From contig JAOUPX010000008.1 of NCBI GenBank assembly GCA_029879645.1, positions 1 through 51,563 of the forward strand: DNA of 51,563 bases. Direction: 5' to 3'. The notes beneath the pieces are model-generated. The model ran no database searches, had not been told where the DNA came from, and saw only the letters and a list, made by a program, of their open reading frames with translations. This document shows positions 1 through 8,785 of this stretch, piece after piece. The DNA comes from Nitrospinota bacterium. GTDB taxonomy: Bacteria > Nitrospinota > Nitrospinia > Nitrospinales > Nitrospinaceae. Each line of letters opens with the position of its first letter. The first letter of the stretch is position 1. A program made the translations under genes and the position numbers.

Positions 1-2
1 TT

Positions 3-596
3 TTAAAAACGGAAACGGGCGCCGAACAGGAAATCGTGGCTTTTGTATTCCGTTTCAAAGAACCCTGGTCCCGCCAAAGCAAAATCGGGATCCGTGGTTG
101 TGAAATAACGGTAACCAAACGTCAAAGTAGCCTTGGGACTGATATCATAGCCCAGGCCCGCCATCAATTGAACGGCTCCCACCAGGTCTGAGTCGGAAGT
201 ATCAAAAACATCTTCGCTCGCACCTGCAATTCCAAAACCGAGTCCGATACCCAGATACGGCACCAGTGGCGACTGAGTCGGAATATCCACATACGCATTG
301 CCCATTAAACTGAGCATGGAAAAATTAAAATCCTGCCCCGAAGTCGTTCGATCGGCAGAATTTAAATGGTATCCAATTTCGCCTTCGACCCTGAAATTAT
401 GCTGTAATTTGAAACCTACGGCACCGTTGACGACAAAAGCGGGATCGTTGTCGAATTTTCCTGAGGCCCCGGTAAGTTTGGAATCCGACCGGATTCCGAA
501 GCCGATGTTGCCCGAAAGGTAGGTTTCCTGCGCCCAGACCGGAACGGCGGCGAGGACCAGCAGATTGATTAACAATAACCCAGTAAACCGTTTCAT
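3..596 (-). CDS. Outer-membrane beta-barrel protein (OmpA/OmpX-like porin fold)
   Basis: A 197-residue protein with an N-terminal Sec signal (hydrophobic LLLINLLVLAAVPVWAQ, cleavage after AQA-like site near residue 22) and alternating amphipathic strands rich in Gly and aromatic residues. It ends in GARFRF, the C-terminal aromatic signature read by the BAM complex, so an eight-stranded outer-membrane barrel is likely. A GGGGGAG ribosome-binding site precedes the ATG. It is paralogous to the next gene (753-1376), sharing the GYRYF-type strand about 30 residues before the end. The substrate or partner is unknown; it could be structural or a surface antigen-type barrel. Confidence 0.85.
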   Translation of the reverse strand: MKRFTGLLLINLLVLAAVPVWAQETYLSGNIGFGIRSDSKLTGASGKFDNDPAFVVNGAVGFKLQHNFRVEGEIGYHLNSADRTTSGQDFNFSMLSLMGNAYVDIPTQSPLVPYLGIGLGFGIAGASEDVFDTSDSDLVGAVQLMAGLGYDISPKATLTFGYRYFTTTDPDFALAGPGFFETEYKSHDFLFGARFRF

Positions 597-752
597 ATCT
601 CCCCCTGATGTTGGATACCGTTAAATTTTTCAAGAGGATAGCAGAAGGGGGTAAGTGCCGCAACCGAATTTTATGACAGGTTGTGGTGATTTTATCTAAT
701 GGAACCAATATCAAAGAATTGCAGATTAAGGGGAGGGGATTGTTGAAAAGAA

Positions 753-1376
753 TCAAAGGTTGAACAAGTATCGCATTTTCAGGATGAGTTCATGATTTTC
801 CAGTTCCATCTTAATTCTGGATCCAGAAGATAAAACAAATTCCGGATCGGCCGAGTCAAAAAAACGGTACCCCAGGCTGAAATTCACCTGGGGATTGTAG
901 TTCCAGCCGAAGCCCGTTTCCAGTTGGTAAGCAAACACGCTTTCGTCTTCATTCAGATTCTGGCCCAGGGAGATGGTTTCCAATTGTGTAGTGGCCACCC
1001 CGAGGCCTCCGCCAAAATAAACTTCGAAAGAATTGTTGAAAGGAAAACAATCGTAAAATCCATTGAACATCATGACCGAAGTCCCGGCCTGAGGATCCCT
1101 TCCGCCTCCGGTGCGGATTTCATTTTCCCGGTAGGAAATTTCTCCTTCCAACCGGAGGTTATTGCCGAAATCGTATCCCAGAAAACCACCGAATGTGTAT
1201 CCCGGGCTAAACTCCATATTCTGGGTTCCCAGGGTTGAACTTGAAAGCAGGGTATCCGTCCGCAAACTTGCACCCACGATTCCGCCGACGTACAACCCGC
1301 TGCCTTCGGCATATACGGTAGTAGTGACGGCTAGGAGTAATCCGAGGCTGGTGATGAATCCCGACAAGCGGGGCAT
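753..1376 (-). CDS. Outer-membrane beta-barrel protein, paralogue of the 3-596 gene
   Basis: A 207-residue protein with a signal peptide (GLLLAVTTTVYA, cleavage after about residue 23), then strands such as LYVGGIVGASLRTDT and FSLGYRFFDSADPEF that align with the downstream paralogue. It ends with MRYLFNL, a slightly weaker BAM signal than the neighbour because the last residue is Leu. GGGAGAA lies upstream of the ATG. The two barrel genes run in the same direction with a 156-base gap, so they look like a tandem duplication that has diverged. No specific function can be assigned. Confidence 0.85.
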   Translation of the reverse strand: MPRLSGFITSLGLLLAVTTTVYAEGSGLYVGGIVGASLRTDTLLSSSTLGTQNMEFSPGYTFGGFLGYDFGNNLRLEGEISYRENEIRTGGGRDPQAGTSVMMFNGFYDCFPFNNSFEVYFGGGLGVATTQLETISLGQNLNEDESVFAYQLETGFGWNYNPQVNFSLGYRFFDSADPEFVLSSGSRIKMELENHELILKMRYLFNL

Positions 1377-1494
1377 GGCGTTTCTCCCGGTTGGTGAATG
1401 ATCTTTACAGGTTCGCGAATATATAGTTCCACCCTCCTGTTGTCAATAAGGTCGCGCTTCTCCTGTGGACCTGACAAGGTTTTTACCGGCCCAA

Positions 1495-3603
1495 CTAAAT
1501 TTGCCGGATGAGGGACCGGATACGGGCCTGTTCGCCGGGGGAGAAGGGAAGTTTGCCGAAGCGATGGCGTTCATAAAACCGGGTGATCGATTCGATCGCT
1601 TCCCTTTTTTCCAAAGGCAGGCCGGTCAGACTGGCAAGAAATTCCAGGTGCGTTTCATTTTTGGGTTTGATGATTCCCTGCGCTTCCAGACGCCCCAACA
1701 TCTGGCGGTATATTTGAACTGCAATGGGTAACCGGCTTCCCCAAGGCGAGCCCCGCCACTGGAATTTGTAGGTCCAGAGCCGCCAACCCAGCAATACGGC
1801 AATTACCGCAATAAGGGACATTGGGCGATTCCTGAAAAAATCCAATATTTCCTTTAAACTGGGAATCTTCCATTCTTTCCACCGGTTTTTAAAATTCTGG
1901 GTTTCCCGATTGAAGTAATTGGCCAATTGAATCTGGTCTTCGGTGGAATATCGGATGATATATCTCTGCCAGTACAGCTTCATCAGGTCCAACCGGCTGG
2001 CCAGCAGGTTGGTGGAGGGGGCGGCTGCAGAAGGGTCGGAAGGGGTGGGATCGTATACCTGCCAGCCCTGCCCTTCAATGTAGGCCTCCACCCAGGAATG
2101 GGCATGCGCCTGGCGGACAACCATGTACTGGCCCAGATCATTCCACTCCGAACCGGCAAACCCATTGATGATGCGAGACGGTATTCCATTCAACCGCAAA
2201 AGCACGGCCATCGCCGAGGCAAAATACTCGCAATGACCTTCCTTGCGCTCAAAAAGAAAATCATCAAGCGCCGAGACCTGGGAGGTACGTTTCAGGTCAA
2301 GGGAATATCCATAATTGTTCTTCAGGTGAAAAAGAATCTTGTTGGCTGCCAGAGCCGGTGAATCCGAATTTTTCGTCAGCGTTTGCGCCAATCGGCGGAT
2401 CCGGGGGCTGATCTCAGGTAATTGCAGGAACCTTTTTGGAAATAAATGACGTGAGTTAAAGTAAACAGGATTGGGGTAATTGGTTACCGGGTGACCCACA
2501 TCAGATATAAAAGTGAAACGTCGGGGACCGGTGCGGTGGTCTATGGTTTTCAGGGAAAAACCCTGATCCATCAAAATCGATTTGAACGTTCCCTCCAGTT
2601 TGATGGGAATTCCGTAGGTGAACACCACCGGGGAATCAAATGTCTCCATATACATATCCTGCACCACCATTTCGCGGGGAGCGGGGACCGCGAACAGAGG
2701 CACTCCCCGGTCACCTCGATTGAAGGTGCTCCATGCCGGCGGCATGGTGGAGAACCAGGTTGTCCCGTCATAATGATCCAGGCTGACTCCCCGCCAGAGG
2801 ACTTTTGATGTAGGACGAAAGGCCTTGCCGTTTTTGTGAAATTCCACCCGCATGACCACACTGTCGTTTTGTTTAATGCGGCCCACATCCCCCAGTTCCA
2901 CGCGGCTGGAAAACCCGCTGATCTGTTCCTTTCCGGAGTCCAGAGACAGAAATCCCAGCCCCAGCCGCGGGAAGCTTATAAAAATAGCGGCAGTCAAAAG
3001 AAAGCTGGCCAAAATAATTATAGAAGACAGGGCGAACAGGGAAAGCCCGGTCGTTTCATTTTCTCCCGCACGACGAAAACCGGCGGGCGGGCAATGGGTT
3101 CCCACCCGTTCTACCATCATGTTGTAAAACATCAGGCACCAGCACAACACCAGGTAAAAAGACAGGAACAGAATTCCGAAAATCAGGTCCTGAATGAATA
3201 TCGCCCCGATCAACAGGCAGACGATCGAAATCAGGTACCCATAGAGGTAGTCATTGAGTTCCGACTTGAACACAAACCGGGTGAGCAGGATGAAAATCAG
3301 GGACCAGACGGCAAGGTCCAGCACCGGGGGTTTTATCGTGAAATAGATGAGAGGCAGAATGACCAGGCCGGCCACCCAGAGAGAAAGCCGGATGGGGGGG
3401 ATAACCGGGATTTTCTTGTGGATTTCCAGTGTAAAGCAGACCGCCAGGGCGGTCACCACCAGGATTCCCGCCGCCAGGGGGATTACCGCCCCGAATATCA
3501 GGCACGCCACTCCCAGTGCTGCCAGCAGATAGCTGAATCCGACGAAACAAGTCCGCAAATAAGGTCCGCGATCCCGCATGTCAATTGACAATAAAGTTTT
3601 CAT
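1495..3603 (-). CDS. TgpA-family membrane transglutaminase-like protein
   Basis: A 702-residue inner-membrane protein. The first roughly 200 residues hold several hydrophobic helices (DUF3488/TgpA N-terminal region), followed by a periplasmic transglutaminase-like domain at about residues 390-530. The Cys-His-Asp triad is visible as GHCEYFAS, AHSWVEAY and YDPTPSD. One further helix near residue 590 precedes a DUF4129-like cytoplasmic tail. This is the standard architecture and length of the TgpA family, which is essential in Pseudomonas and suspected to act on envelope peptides; the reaction here is not known. It usually sits with a MoxR ATPase and a DUF58 protein, neither of which is next to it here. 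Confidence 0.88.
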   Translation of the reverse strand: MKTLLSIDMRDRGPYLRTCFVGFSYLLAALGVACLIFGAVIPLAAGILVVTALAVCFTLEIHKKIPVIPPIRLSLWVAGLVILPLIYFTIKPPVLDLAVWSLIFILLTRFVFKSELNDYLYGYLISIVCLLIGAIFIQDLIFGILFLSFYLVLCWCLMFYNMMVERVGTHCPPAGFRRAGENETTGLSLFALSSIIILASFLLTAAIFISFPRLGLGFLSLDSGKEQISGFSSRVELGDVGRIKQNDSVVMRVEFHKNGKAFRPTSKVLWRGVSLDHYDGTTWFSTMPPAWSTFNRGDRGVPLFAVPAPREMVVQDMYMETFDSPVVFTYGIPIKLEGTFKSILMDQGFSLKTIDHRTGPRRFTFISDVGHPVTNYPNPVYFNSRHLFPKRFLQLPEISPRIRRLAQTLTKNSDSPALAANKILFHLKNNYGYSLDLKRTSQVSALDDFLFERKEGHCEYFASAMAVLLRLNGIPSRIINGFAGSEWNDLGQYMVVRQAHAHSWVEAYIEGQGWQVYDPTPSDPSAAAPSTNLLASRLDLMKLYWQRYIIRYSTEDQIQLANYFNRETQNFKNRWKEWKIPSLKEILDFFRNRPMSLIAVIAVLLGWRLWTYKFQWRGSPWGSRLPIAVQIYRQMLGRLEAQGIIKPKNETHLEFLASLTGLPLEKREAIESITRFYERHRFGKLPFSPGEQARIRSLIRQI

Positions 3604-3704
3604 TCCTTTACAATGGCCCGGTTACAGACCTTCCCTTCCAAATACATCCGTGTTGAGACCGGTGGGGGTTATTAAATAGTTTAAATCATTTTTCCGGGGG
3701 TTCC

Positions 3705-4259
3705 ATGCGAAAGATTACTCTTCTAATCCTGATGGCGTTGGCCATGGTTGTGGGCGGTGCAGGTTCCGCGGTGGCCGAAGAAATTGCTGTCATTGAAACC
3801 AAGTTTGGCAATATCGAATTGGAATTTTTTGAGGGCAAGGCTCCCGGGCATGTTAAAAATTTCAAAACGCTCGCTAAGACGGGGTTTTACAATGGAACTC
3901 TGTTTCACCGGGTCATTCCCGGATTCATGATCCAGGGAGGCGATCCCAATTCCAAAAGCCCTGATCGATCCATGCACGGCATGGGCGGACCCGGTTATCA
4001 GATCAAGGCAGAGTTCAACGATACCCCGCATGACCGGGGAATTTTGTCCATGGCGCGCGCCCAGGATCCGAACAGCGCAGGGTCGCAGTTTTTCATCGTG
4101 GTCAAGGATGCCCGTTTTCTGGACGGCCAGTACACGGCGTTCGGCAAGGTCACCAAAGGAATGGAAGTCGCGGACAAAATTGTCAATTCTCCACGGGACG
4201 AAAGGGATAATCCCCTGGAACCCATCAGTATTAAAATTTCCATTAAAACGAAAGAATAA
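3705..4259 (+). CDS. Secreted cyclophilin-type peptidyl-prolyl isomerase
   Basis: A 184-residue protein with a signal peptide (residues 1-24, ending AVAEE) followed by a complete short cyclophilin domain. Catalytic and core motifs are visible: FHRVIPGFMIQGGDP (the catalytic Arg), GSQFFI and LDGQYTAFGKV. It should catalyse prolyl cis-trans isomerisation in the periplasm. The next gene encodes a near copy without a signal peptide, 23 bases downstream, so one transcript supplies a cyclophilin to each side of the inner membrane. The ATG follows a GGGGG stretch. Confidence 0.93.
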   Translation: MRKITLLILMALAMVVGGAGSAVAEEIAVIETKFGNIELEFFEGKAPGHVKNFKTLAKTGFYNGTLFHRVIPGFMIQGGDPNSKSPDRSMHGMGGPGYQIKAEFNDTPHDRGILSMARAQDPNSAGSQFFIVVKDARFLDGQYTAFGKVTKGMEVADKIVNSPRDERDNPLEPISIKISIKTKE

Positions 4260-4282
4260 TTCTAAAGCCAAAGGAGCTTTTT

Positions 4283-4771
4283 ATGGGTAAAGAAGTCGCA
4301 GTCATCGAAACCGTACACGGAAACATTAAGTTGGAATTTTTTGAAGATAAAGCTCCGGGACATGTTAAAAACTTCAAGGATCTGGCCAACAAGGATTTTT
4401 ATAACGGCACCACCTTTCACCGGGTCATTCCCGGATTCATGATTCAGGGCGGCGACCCCAATTCGAAATCAGACAACCGCTCCACCCACGGAACCGGTGG
4501 ACCCGGTTACGCCATCGATGCGGAATTCAACGACGTCAAGCACGAGAGGGGGGTGCTTTCTATGGCCCGTTCGCAGGACCCCAACAGCGCCGGGTCACAA
4601 TTTTTCATCTGCGTTAAGGATGCGTTTTTCCTCGACGGACAGTACACGGCGTTCGGCAGGGTGGTTGAAGGGATGGACGTGGCCGACAAAATCGTGAATG
4701 AACCCCGCGATTCCAATGACAATCCACATGAACGCATGGAAATGAAGTCCGTTGCCATTGTCGAAGAATAA
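4283..4771 (+). CDS. ppiB: Cytoplasmic cyclophilin-type peptidyl-prolyl isomerase
   Basis: A 162-residue cyclophilin domain starting directly at MGKEVAVIET, with no signal peptide. It keeps FHRVIPGFMIQGGDP, SAGSQFFI and LDGQYTAFGRV and aligns with the upstream secreted paralogue over its full length. The length equals that of bacterial PpiB. It should speed proline isomerisation during folding in the cytoplasm. An AAAGGAG ribosome-binding site lies 9 bases before the ATG. The ppiB symbol rests on family and location; the closest relative of this copy is its own neighbour. Confidence 0.93.
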   Translation: MGKEVAVIETVHGNIKLEFFEDKAPGHVKNFKDLANKDFYNGTTFHRVIPGFMIQGGDPNSKSDNRSTHGTGGPGYAIDAEFNDVKHERGVLSMARSQDPNSAGSQFFICVKDAFFLDGQYTAFGRVVEGMDVADKIVNEPRDSNDNPHERMEMKSVAIVEE

Positions 4772-4804
4772 ACAAGTGATAAGTATTTCGCTCAGGAAGG
4801 AATA

Positions 4805-5164
4805 ATGGAAAACGAATTGGTCGTGAGTGTTTATAAATTTATGGGCAACGATATGTTGTCAGGCCGTACTTCGGAAGATGGTTCTCCTTCGGCTGAGTCT
4901 TTTAGAAAGCATATCCTGGAAAACTGGAACCGGTATGAGCGGATATCCATTACGCTGGATAGCATTGTGCAGATGACCCGCCCTTTTCTGGATGAGGCAT
5001 TTGCCAAACTGCTGGAAGACCATTCACTGGATGAGTTTAATCAGAAAATCCATTTTCCCGATGCCAAGGAAAATACGGTTAAGGATTTAAACAACGCGTT
5101 TAAAATTCGCCTGAAAATCATTCAGTCGAAAAAATCCAAAGATGAGGACGCGTTCGGTCTTTAG
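4805..5164 (+). CDS. STAS-like DUF4325 domain protein
   Basis: A 119-residue soluble protein. The central stretch VQMTRPFLDEAFAKLLED and the following KIHFPDA match the pattern of the STAS-like DUF4325 family, in which a helix reading roughly t-x-S/P-FLDEaf follows a short beta strand. Such domains often partner with histidine-kinase-like ATPases or appear in defence and regulatory modules, but no partner gene is adjacent. It follows the cyclophilin pair by 33 bases and may be co-transcribed. AGGAA precedes the ATG. The function is not known. Confidence 0.7.
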   Translation: MENELVVSVYKFMGNDMLSGRTSEDGSPSAESFRKHILENWNRYERISITLDSIVQMTRPFLDEAFAKLLEDHSLDEFNQKIHFPDAKENTVKDLNNAFKIRLKIIQSKKSKDEDAFGL

Positions 5165-5236
5165 GGACCGGGCGCTCCCCCATTAGAATTGGATTTCCGT
5201 TTCCGGCAGGACGACGAAATGTAAAGTCCTGTCAGC

Positions 5237-5271
5237 GCCGGGTTGTCACCGGTTGGCCCGGCATTCTATTT
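5237..5271 (+). terminator. Weak intrinsic terminator after the cyclophilin/STAS-like genes
   Basis: GCCGGG pairs with CCCGGC (5237-5242 with 5257-5262) around a 14-base loop that can pair internally, followed by ATTCTATTTT. It lies between two converging genes. The loop is large and the T tract interrupted, so the call is tentative. Confidence 0.35.
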
Positions 5272-5865
5272 TCGGGGCGTTTTTTGTACCGCTTCGATAA
5301 CCGATTCGGTGAACTCGTCCGCTGCCTCGGCTCCGGAGGCCGTTATAATTCGATCATGGACCGCCAAATTTTCATCCACCAGAATGGCGGCGGCTTTATC
5401 CAGTTCCGGAAGAGTGAATTTGTCCTGCGGAGCGGCCACTTCGATATTTTCAGTCAAGCCGGCAATGCCCAACGCGGGAACCCCCTGCCCGATGGCCGCA
5501 ATCACCATATCGCTTTTATACCGGTCCAGAAGTAACAGACGGACCAGCTTGTCGTTCCATACATATTTTCGGGTACCGCTGCCACCGATCACCACCACCC
5601 CGTGAAATACGCCGATGATTTGTCGAGTGCCCTTGCCTCCCGTCACATAACTGTCTCCGGTTATGCCTTCGATGGCGTCCACTACCAGCAAATCGGGCAT
5701 GATTCGACCGGTTTTCATGCCGACTGCTTCCTTGAGCTTGGAGGAAGCGATGCGTACATTGGCTCCCTCATTCCTGAATTTATTTAAACAGGCATCCAGT
5801 TCCCGCTCATCGTAATAGTCCTTTGGGATAATGATCAGTATATTTTTGCCTTCCAAACGTGCCAT
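5266..5865 (-). CDS. DJ-1/PfpI-family protein lacking the nucleophile cysteine
   Basis: A 199-residue DJ-1/PfpI-like domain: KNILIIIPKDYYDERELDA at the start, DLLVVDAIEG in the middle and VVIGGSGTRKYVWND before the nucleophile elbow. In active members the elbow reads AAICxGP; here it reads VIAAIGQGVPALG, so Gly stands where the catalytic Cys should be. Protease, glyoxalase or deglycase activity by the usual route is therefore unlikely, and a structural or ligand-binding role is more probable (inference). An AGGAGATAG ribosome-binding site supports the ATG start. It converges on the STAS-like gene. Confidence 0.82.
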   Translation of the reverse strand: MARLEGKNILIIIPKDYYDERELDACLNKFRNEGANVRIASSKLKEAVGMKTGRIMPDLLVVDAIEGITGDSYVTGGKGTRQIIGVFHGVVVIGGSGTRKYVWNDKLVRLLLLDRYKSDMVIAAIGQGVPALGIAGLTENIEVAAPQDKFTLPELDKAAAILVDENLAVHDRIITASGAEAADEFTESVIEAVQKTPRK

Positions 5866-5992
5866 CGTTATCTATCTCCTGTTCCTCACGGTCGCGGGGA
5901 CCTTTATGAATAACCCTTTCCCCGAATTCTCTTCCGGGGCATCGGGAAACCCGACTTTAAAGATTGGTTGGGATTATAGAGGAAAACCCGGA

Positions 5993-7897
5993 TTAGTCCA
6001 ATACCACCCGGTAAAGGAAAAAATTCCTCTCCTGATTCAACAGCTTACCGCGCTTGTCGAGGAAAAGGTTCAGCGAGGACTGATGCTCTGCGGGAAAGGC
6101 GGCTTCTTTTCCAAATACGTAGCTTTGATCGTACATCAGATGGGTAATGCCCAGCGACTGCAATTGGCGTCTTATCCCTTCCAGGGAGGCGTCCCGTGCC
6201 AGAATCGTTTGCAGGGTATGAGCTTCGAAAATGCTGTCACTGTGAAAAGGCCTCTCTGCCAAATATCCGAGGTTGCGCATATACACCAGAAGAACCTTCG
6301 AGTCCGGAGAAAGCCGGTTCATGGCCCGATACATGGGATAACGGGGAATGTTCCGTGCCAGATACTGGTCGCGCGTTTCCTCACCTGAGAGATATTTTCC
6401 AGGGGCTTTGTGCGACCAGATATCCCAGATCAGATAGAGATTGAGGGATACCGCCACAGCCGCCAGCCCCAGCATCAATTGAGCCACAGCCCCGGGCAGG
6501 CCGCGGACCGCTGAATTTGGATTTGTGAGTTTCTCCAGGCCGGCAACGCTTATAAGGGTCAGAGCGGCAAACGCCGGCGCCAGGAATCGGACATACTGAA
6601 AATAGGCGAACCAGAAAAGAATCATTACGACGAAAAATAGCGTCAGGAAAATTAATCGAACGGATCGCGGTTTCCATAAGGCGGCAAGTATTGCGGGAAT
6701 TAAAATGAAAAAAGCCGTTCCAATTTGTCCGTCAAACCTCAGAGAATGGGGCTGCGCATAAAAAGTGAGGTTGTAAGGCAATAGCAACAGATCCAGCAAT
6801 CCCCGTCCCATGCCAAACTGTTTGACATAGAAATCGAACATAGCGGCCCGGTTGGGGTCCCAGTTGACCCGGTCCTCTCCTCCAAAAATTGGCATCAGGA
6901 GGGGCATGAACGGATTGCCGGAATACAGGTAATTCCGTATCCACCAGGGAGCCAGGAACAGAAAAATGATTCCGGAAAAAACGAGTAATTGTTTTGTTAT
7001 TTGCGGGAGGTTATTGTCCCGACGGCCCTCCATCAGAATCGCCAGGAAAGTCAGAGGCAGTACAATCATCCCCGTCAGCTTGGTGGAGCAGGCCGCTCCG
7101 GCGGCCAGGGTCATATAGAGAAACCAGAAAGAAAGGCGGGTTTCGCGCCACCGGTCCCAGGCGTAAAACGTAAAAAATATGAAGCCCGCCAAAGCCACAT
7201 CGATGTAAGCGGAGGCTGAGATTTCAAAAAATGTGGGGGTGCTGAAAAACAATACCGGCACAAACCAGATCAGGCGTGGCGAAAGATATTGGCGGAAATA
7301 AATAGTTAATCCCGCAAGGAGTAAAAACGTCATGCCCAGTCCGCAAAGGGCCGGAAGCGACTCCACACCGAAGGTCATCGCAAACAGAAACACCATGTCA
7401 AATAACATGGGGAAAAATGAGTAGAGATTGTTCGGAAGATTGATCAGGCCGTGGTTTTCAAAATATGCCTTGGGAATGGCCAGGTGATACACCAGAGCGT
7501 CGGTTTTTACCGGCGGGGCAAGAGCCAGCGCCAATGACAGAACCACCAGAATCAAAATGAGCACCAGGTTAAATCCCTGAAACACTCTGTCCGGTTGGTT
7601 CCGGGCAAAAACTTGCCCCAGGTGCGGTCGGAATGAGGATATTTCTTTCCACAGTGAGGGCCAGGTATGAACCGATCCCAGACCGATTGCTCCCAGAATA
7701 ATCCAGCCGGTGGCAGGGTAAATTCCTCCGGCAAAGGCCAGAAGCGTGGTCACGCCAGCCACCGCAATTAGACCCAAAAGGGTATGAAATACCCATCGCT
7801 CATGGAAATGTGAATAGACAGGTTTCCAGATGACGGAGAATGCCTCGCCAGTCAGAAAAAATGCTACAAATATAAGGACAAATAGAAGAATTTCCAT
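5993..7897 (-). CDS. GT-C fold membrane glycosyltransferase (GT39/ArnT-like)
   Basis: About 634 residues with at least ten hydrophobic helices. An early periplasmic loop holds KTDALVYHLAIPKAYFENHG, the Asp-containing motif typical of GT39/ArnT-like enzymes that use polyprenyl-phosphate sugars. The C-terminal 120 residues form a soluble periplasmic domain. It probably glycosylates a lipid or protein in the periplasm; donor and acceptor cannot be read from the sequence. The start is uncertain: the ATG at 7897 begins at the first helix, while an in-frame TTG at 7960 would add 21 residues. Neither has a clear ribosome-binding site. Confidence 0.83.
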   Translation of the reverse strand: MEILLFVLIFVAFFLTGEAFSVIWKPVYSHFHERWVFHTLLGLIAVAGVTTLLAFAGGIYPATGWIILGAIGLGSVHTWPSLWKEISSFRPHLGQVFARNQPDRVFQGFNLVLILILVVLSLALALAPPVKTDALVYHLAIPKAYFENHGLINLPNNLYSFFPMLFDMVFLFAMTFGVESLPALCGLGMTFLLLAGLTIYFRQYLSPRLIWFVPVLFFSTPTFFEISASAYIDVALAGFIFFTFYAWDRWRETRLSFWFLYMTLAAGAACSTKLTGMIVLPLTFLAILMEGRRDNNLPQITKQLLVFSGIIFLFLAPWWIRNYLYSGNPFMPLLMPIFGGEDRVNWDPNRAAMFDFYVKQFGMGRGLLDLLLLPYNLTFYAQPHSLRFDGQIGTAFFILIPAILAALWKPRSVRLIFLTLFFVVMILFWFAYFQYVRFLAPAFAALTLISVAGLEKLTNPNSAVRGLPGAVAQLMLGLAAVAVSLNLYLIWDIWSHKAPGKYLSGEETRDQYLARNIPRYPMYRAMNRLSPDSKVLLVYMRNLGYLAERPFHSDSIFEAHTLQTILARDASLEGIRRQLQSLGITHLMYDQSYVFGKEAAFPAEHQSSLNLFLDKRGKLLNQERNFFLYRVVLD

Positions 7898-8236
7898 GGA
7901 TAAGAAGATATTTTCTGGAAAAGCGGACGGAATCTCAATGCCCAGGGGGAATCCCCGCAATCAATCGTAGTGCTTATTTGTTACCTGCTTACAGGATAAC
8001 CTGAAATCCGGATAAGTAAATGGCGCCAGGTGGGCCCCATTTTCCCAGAATGACCCCATGGAGGAATTTTGGGTTGACACATCTCTCAGATTTAATATAA
8101 TTTAGCCCTCATTTTTTGCCGGTTTTATTTGTTTCCTGATTCCTCTCTATCCGGCGCGTAGCGTGGATTTTTCCGGTTTTTATTTTTTTACCGTTTAATT
8201 TGATATACCTTTATTCAATTTGAAAGGATGACACCG
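7898..8236. other. Intergenic region between divergent genes, carrying the cytochrome promoter
   Basis: Contains the promoter at 8074-8101 and an AT- and T-rich leader of about 130 bases before the cytochrome gene. No open reading frame or clear structured element was seen in the remainder. The promoter of the minus-strand glycosyltransferase must also lie here but was not recognised. Confidence 0.5.
8074..8101 (+). promoter_or_regulatory. Sigma-70 type promoter for the monoheme cytochrome gene
   Basis: A perfect TTGACA (8074-8079) and a perfect TATAAT (8096-8101) are separated by 16 bases. The predicted start near 8108 leaves a leader of about 130 bases. This suggests strong constitutive expression of the small cytochrome. 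Confidence 0.8.
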
Positions 8237-8668
8237 ATGAAAAAATCTGTAATGTTTCTTGTATTTGCCGTTCTGACTTTATTTGCGGTTAACACTGCTT
8301 TTGCTGGTGCTGAGTGCCCTCAAAAGCGCGCAACCAAAAAAGCTCCTGCCAGCCTGTACAGTAAGGATGAAACCGGTAAAGCGGATGCCGCCAACGGTAA
8401 AGCTATTTTCGAAAAGAAAGCCAAGCCCATGGCTTGTAAAATGTGTCATGGCGATAAAGGTGATGGCACCGGTAAACTGGGTGGCGCATTGAAGCCGAAA
8501 CCCCGCAACTTTGCCTGTGCGGAAACCATGAAAGATGTTACTCCCGGCCAGATGTTCTGGATCATCCAGAACGGTTCCAAAGGAACCGGTATGGCTCCCT
8601 TCAAGACCTTGAAGGATGGCGAAATCTGGGATGTTATCAAATACATCCGGGAAGAGTTGATGAAGTAA
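8237..8668 (+). CDS. Periplasmic class I c-type cytochrome (monoheme)
   Basis: A 143-residue protein with a Sec signal peptide (MKKSVMFLVFAVLTLFAVNTAFA) and one heme c site, CKMCH, near residue 72. GTGMAPF supplies the likely distal Met ligand, and the domain ends with the usual IWDVIKYIREEL helix. It is probably a soluble periplasmic electron carrier. The ATG at 8237 is preferred over 8228 because GAAAGG ends 10 bases before it but abuts the earlier ATG. A consensus promoter and a strong terminator flank it, so it is a single-gene unit. It could serve the diheme cytochrome at 11431 (inference). Confidence 0.92.
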   Translation: MKKSVMFLVFAVLTLFAVNTAFAGAECPQKRATKKAPASLYSKDETGKADAANGKAIFEKKAKPMACKMCHGDKGDGTGKLGGALKPKPRNFACAETMKDVTPGQMFWIIQNGSKGTGMAPFKTLKDGEIWDVIKYIREELMK

Positions 8669-8684
8669 GCTTTTGATTGTTTCA

Positions 8685-8720
8685 AAAGGGCAGGGCGCCT
8701 TGGCGCCTTGCCCTTTTTTT
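8685..8720 (+). terminator. Intrinsic terminator of the monoheme cytochrome gene
   Basis: GGGCAGGGCGCC (8688-8699) pairs with GGCGCCTTGCCC (8702-8713), with one G-T wobble, followed by seven T. It lies 19 bases after the stop codon. Confidence 0.88.
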
Positions 8721-8785
8721 ATTGTCTGGAACCTGAAAATCTTCACCGGTTATGGTAACGTTCTTGAAAATATGCGGAGAGAACC

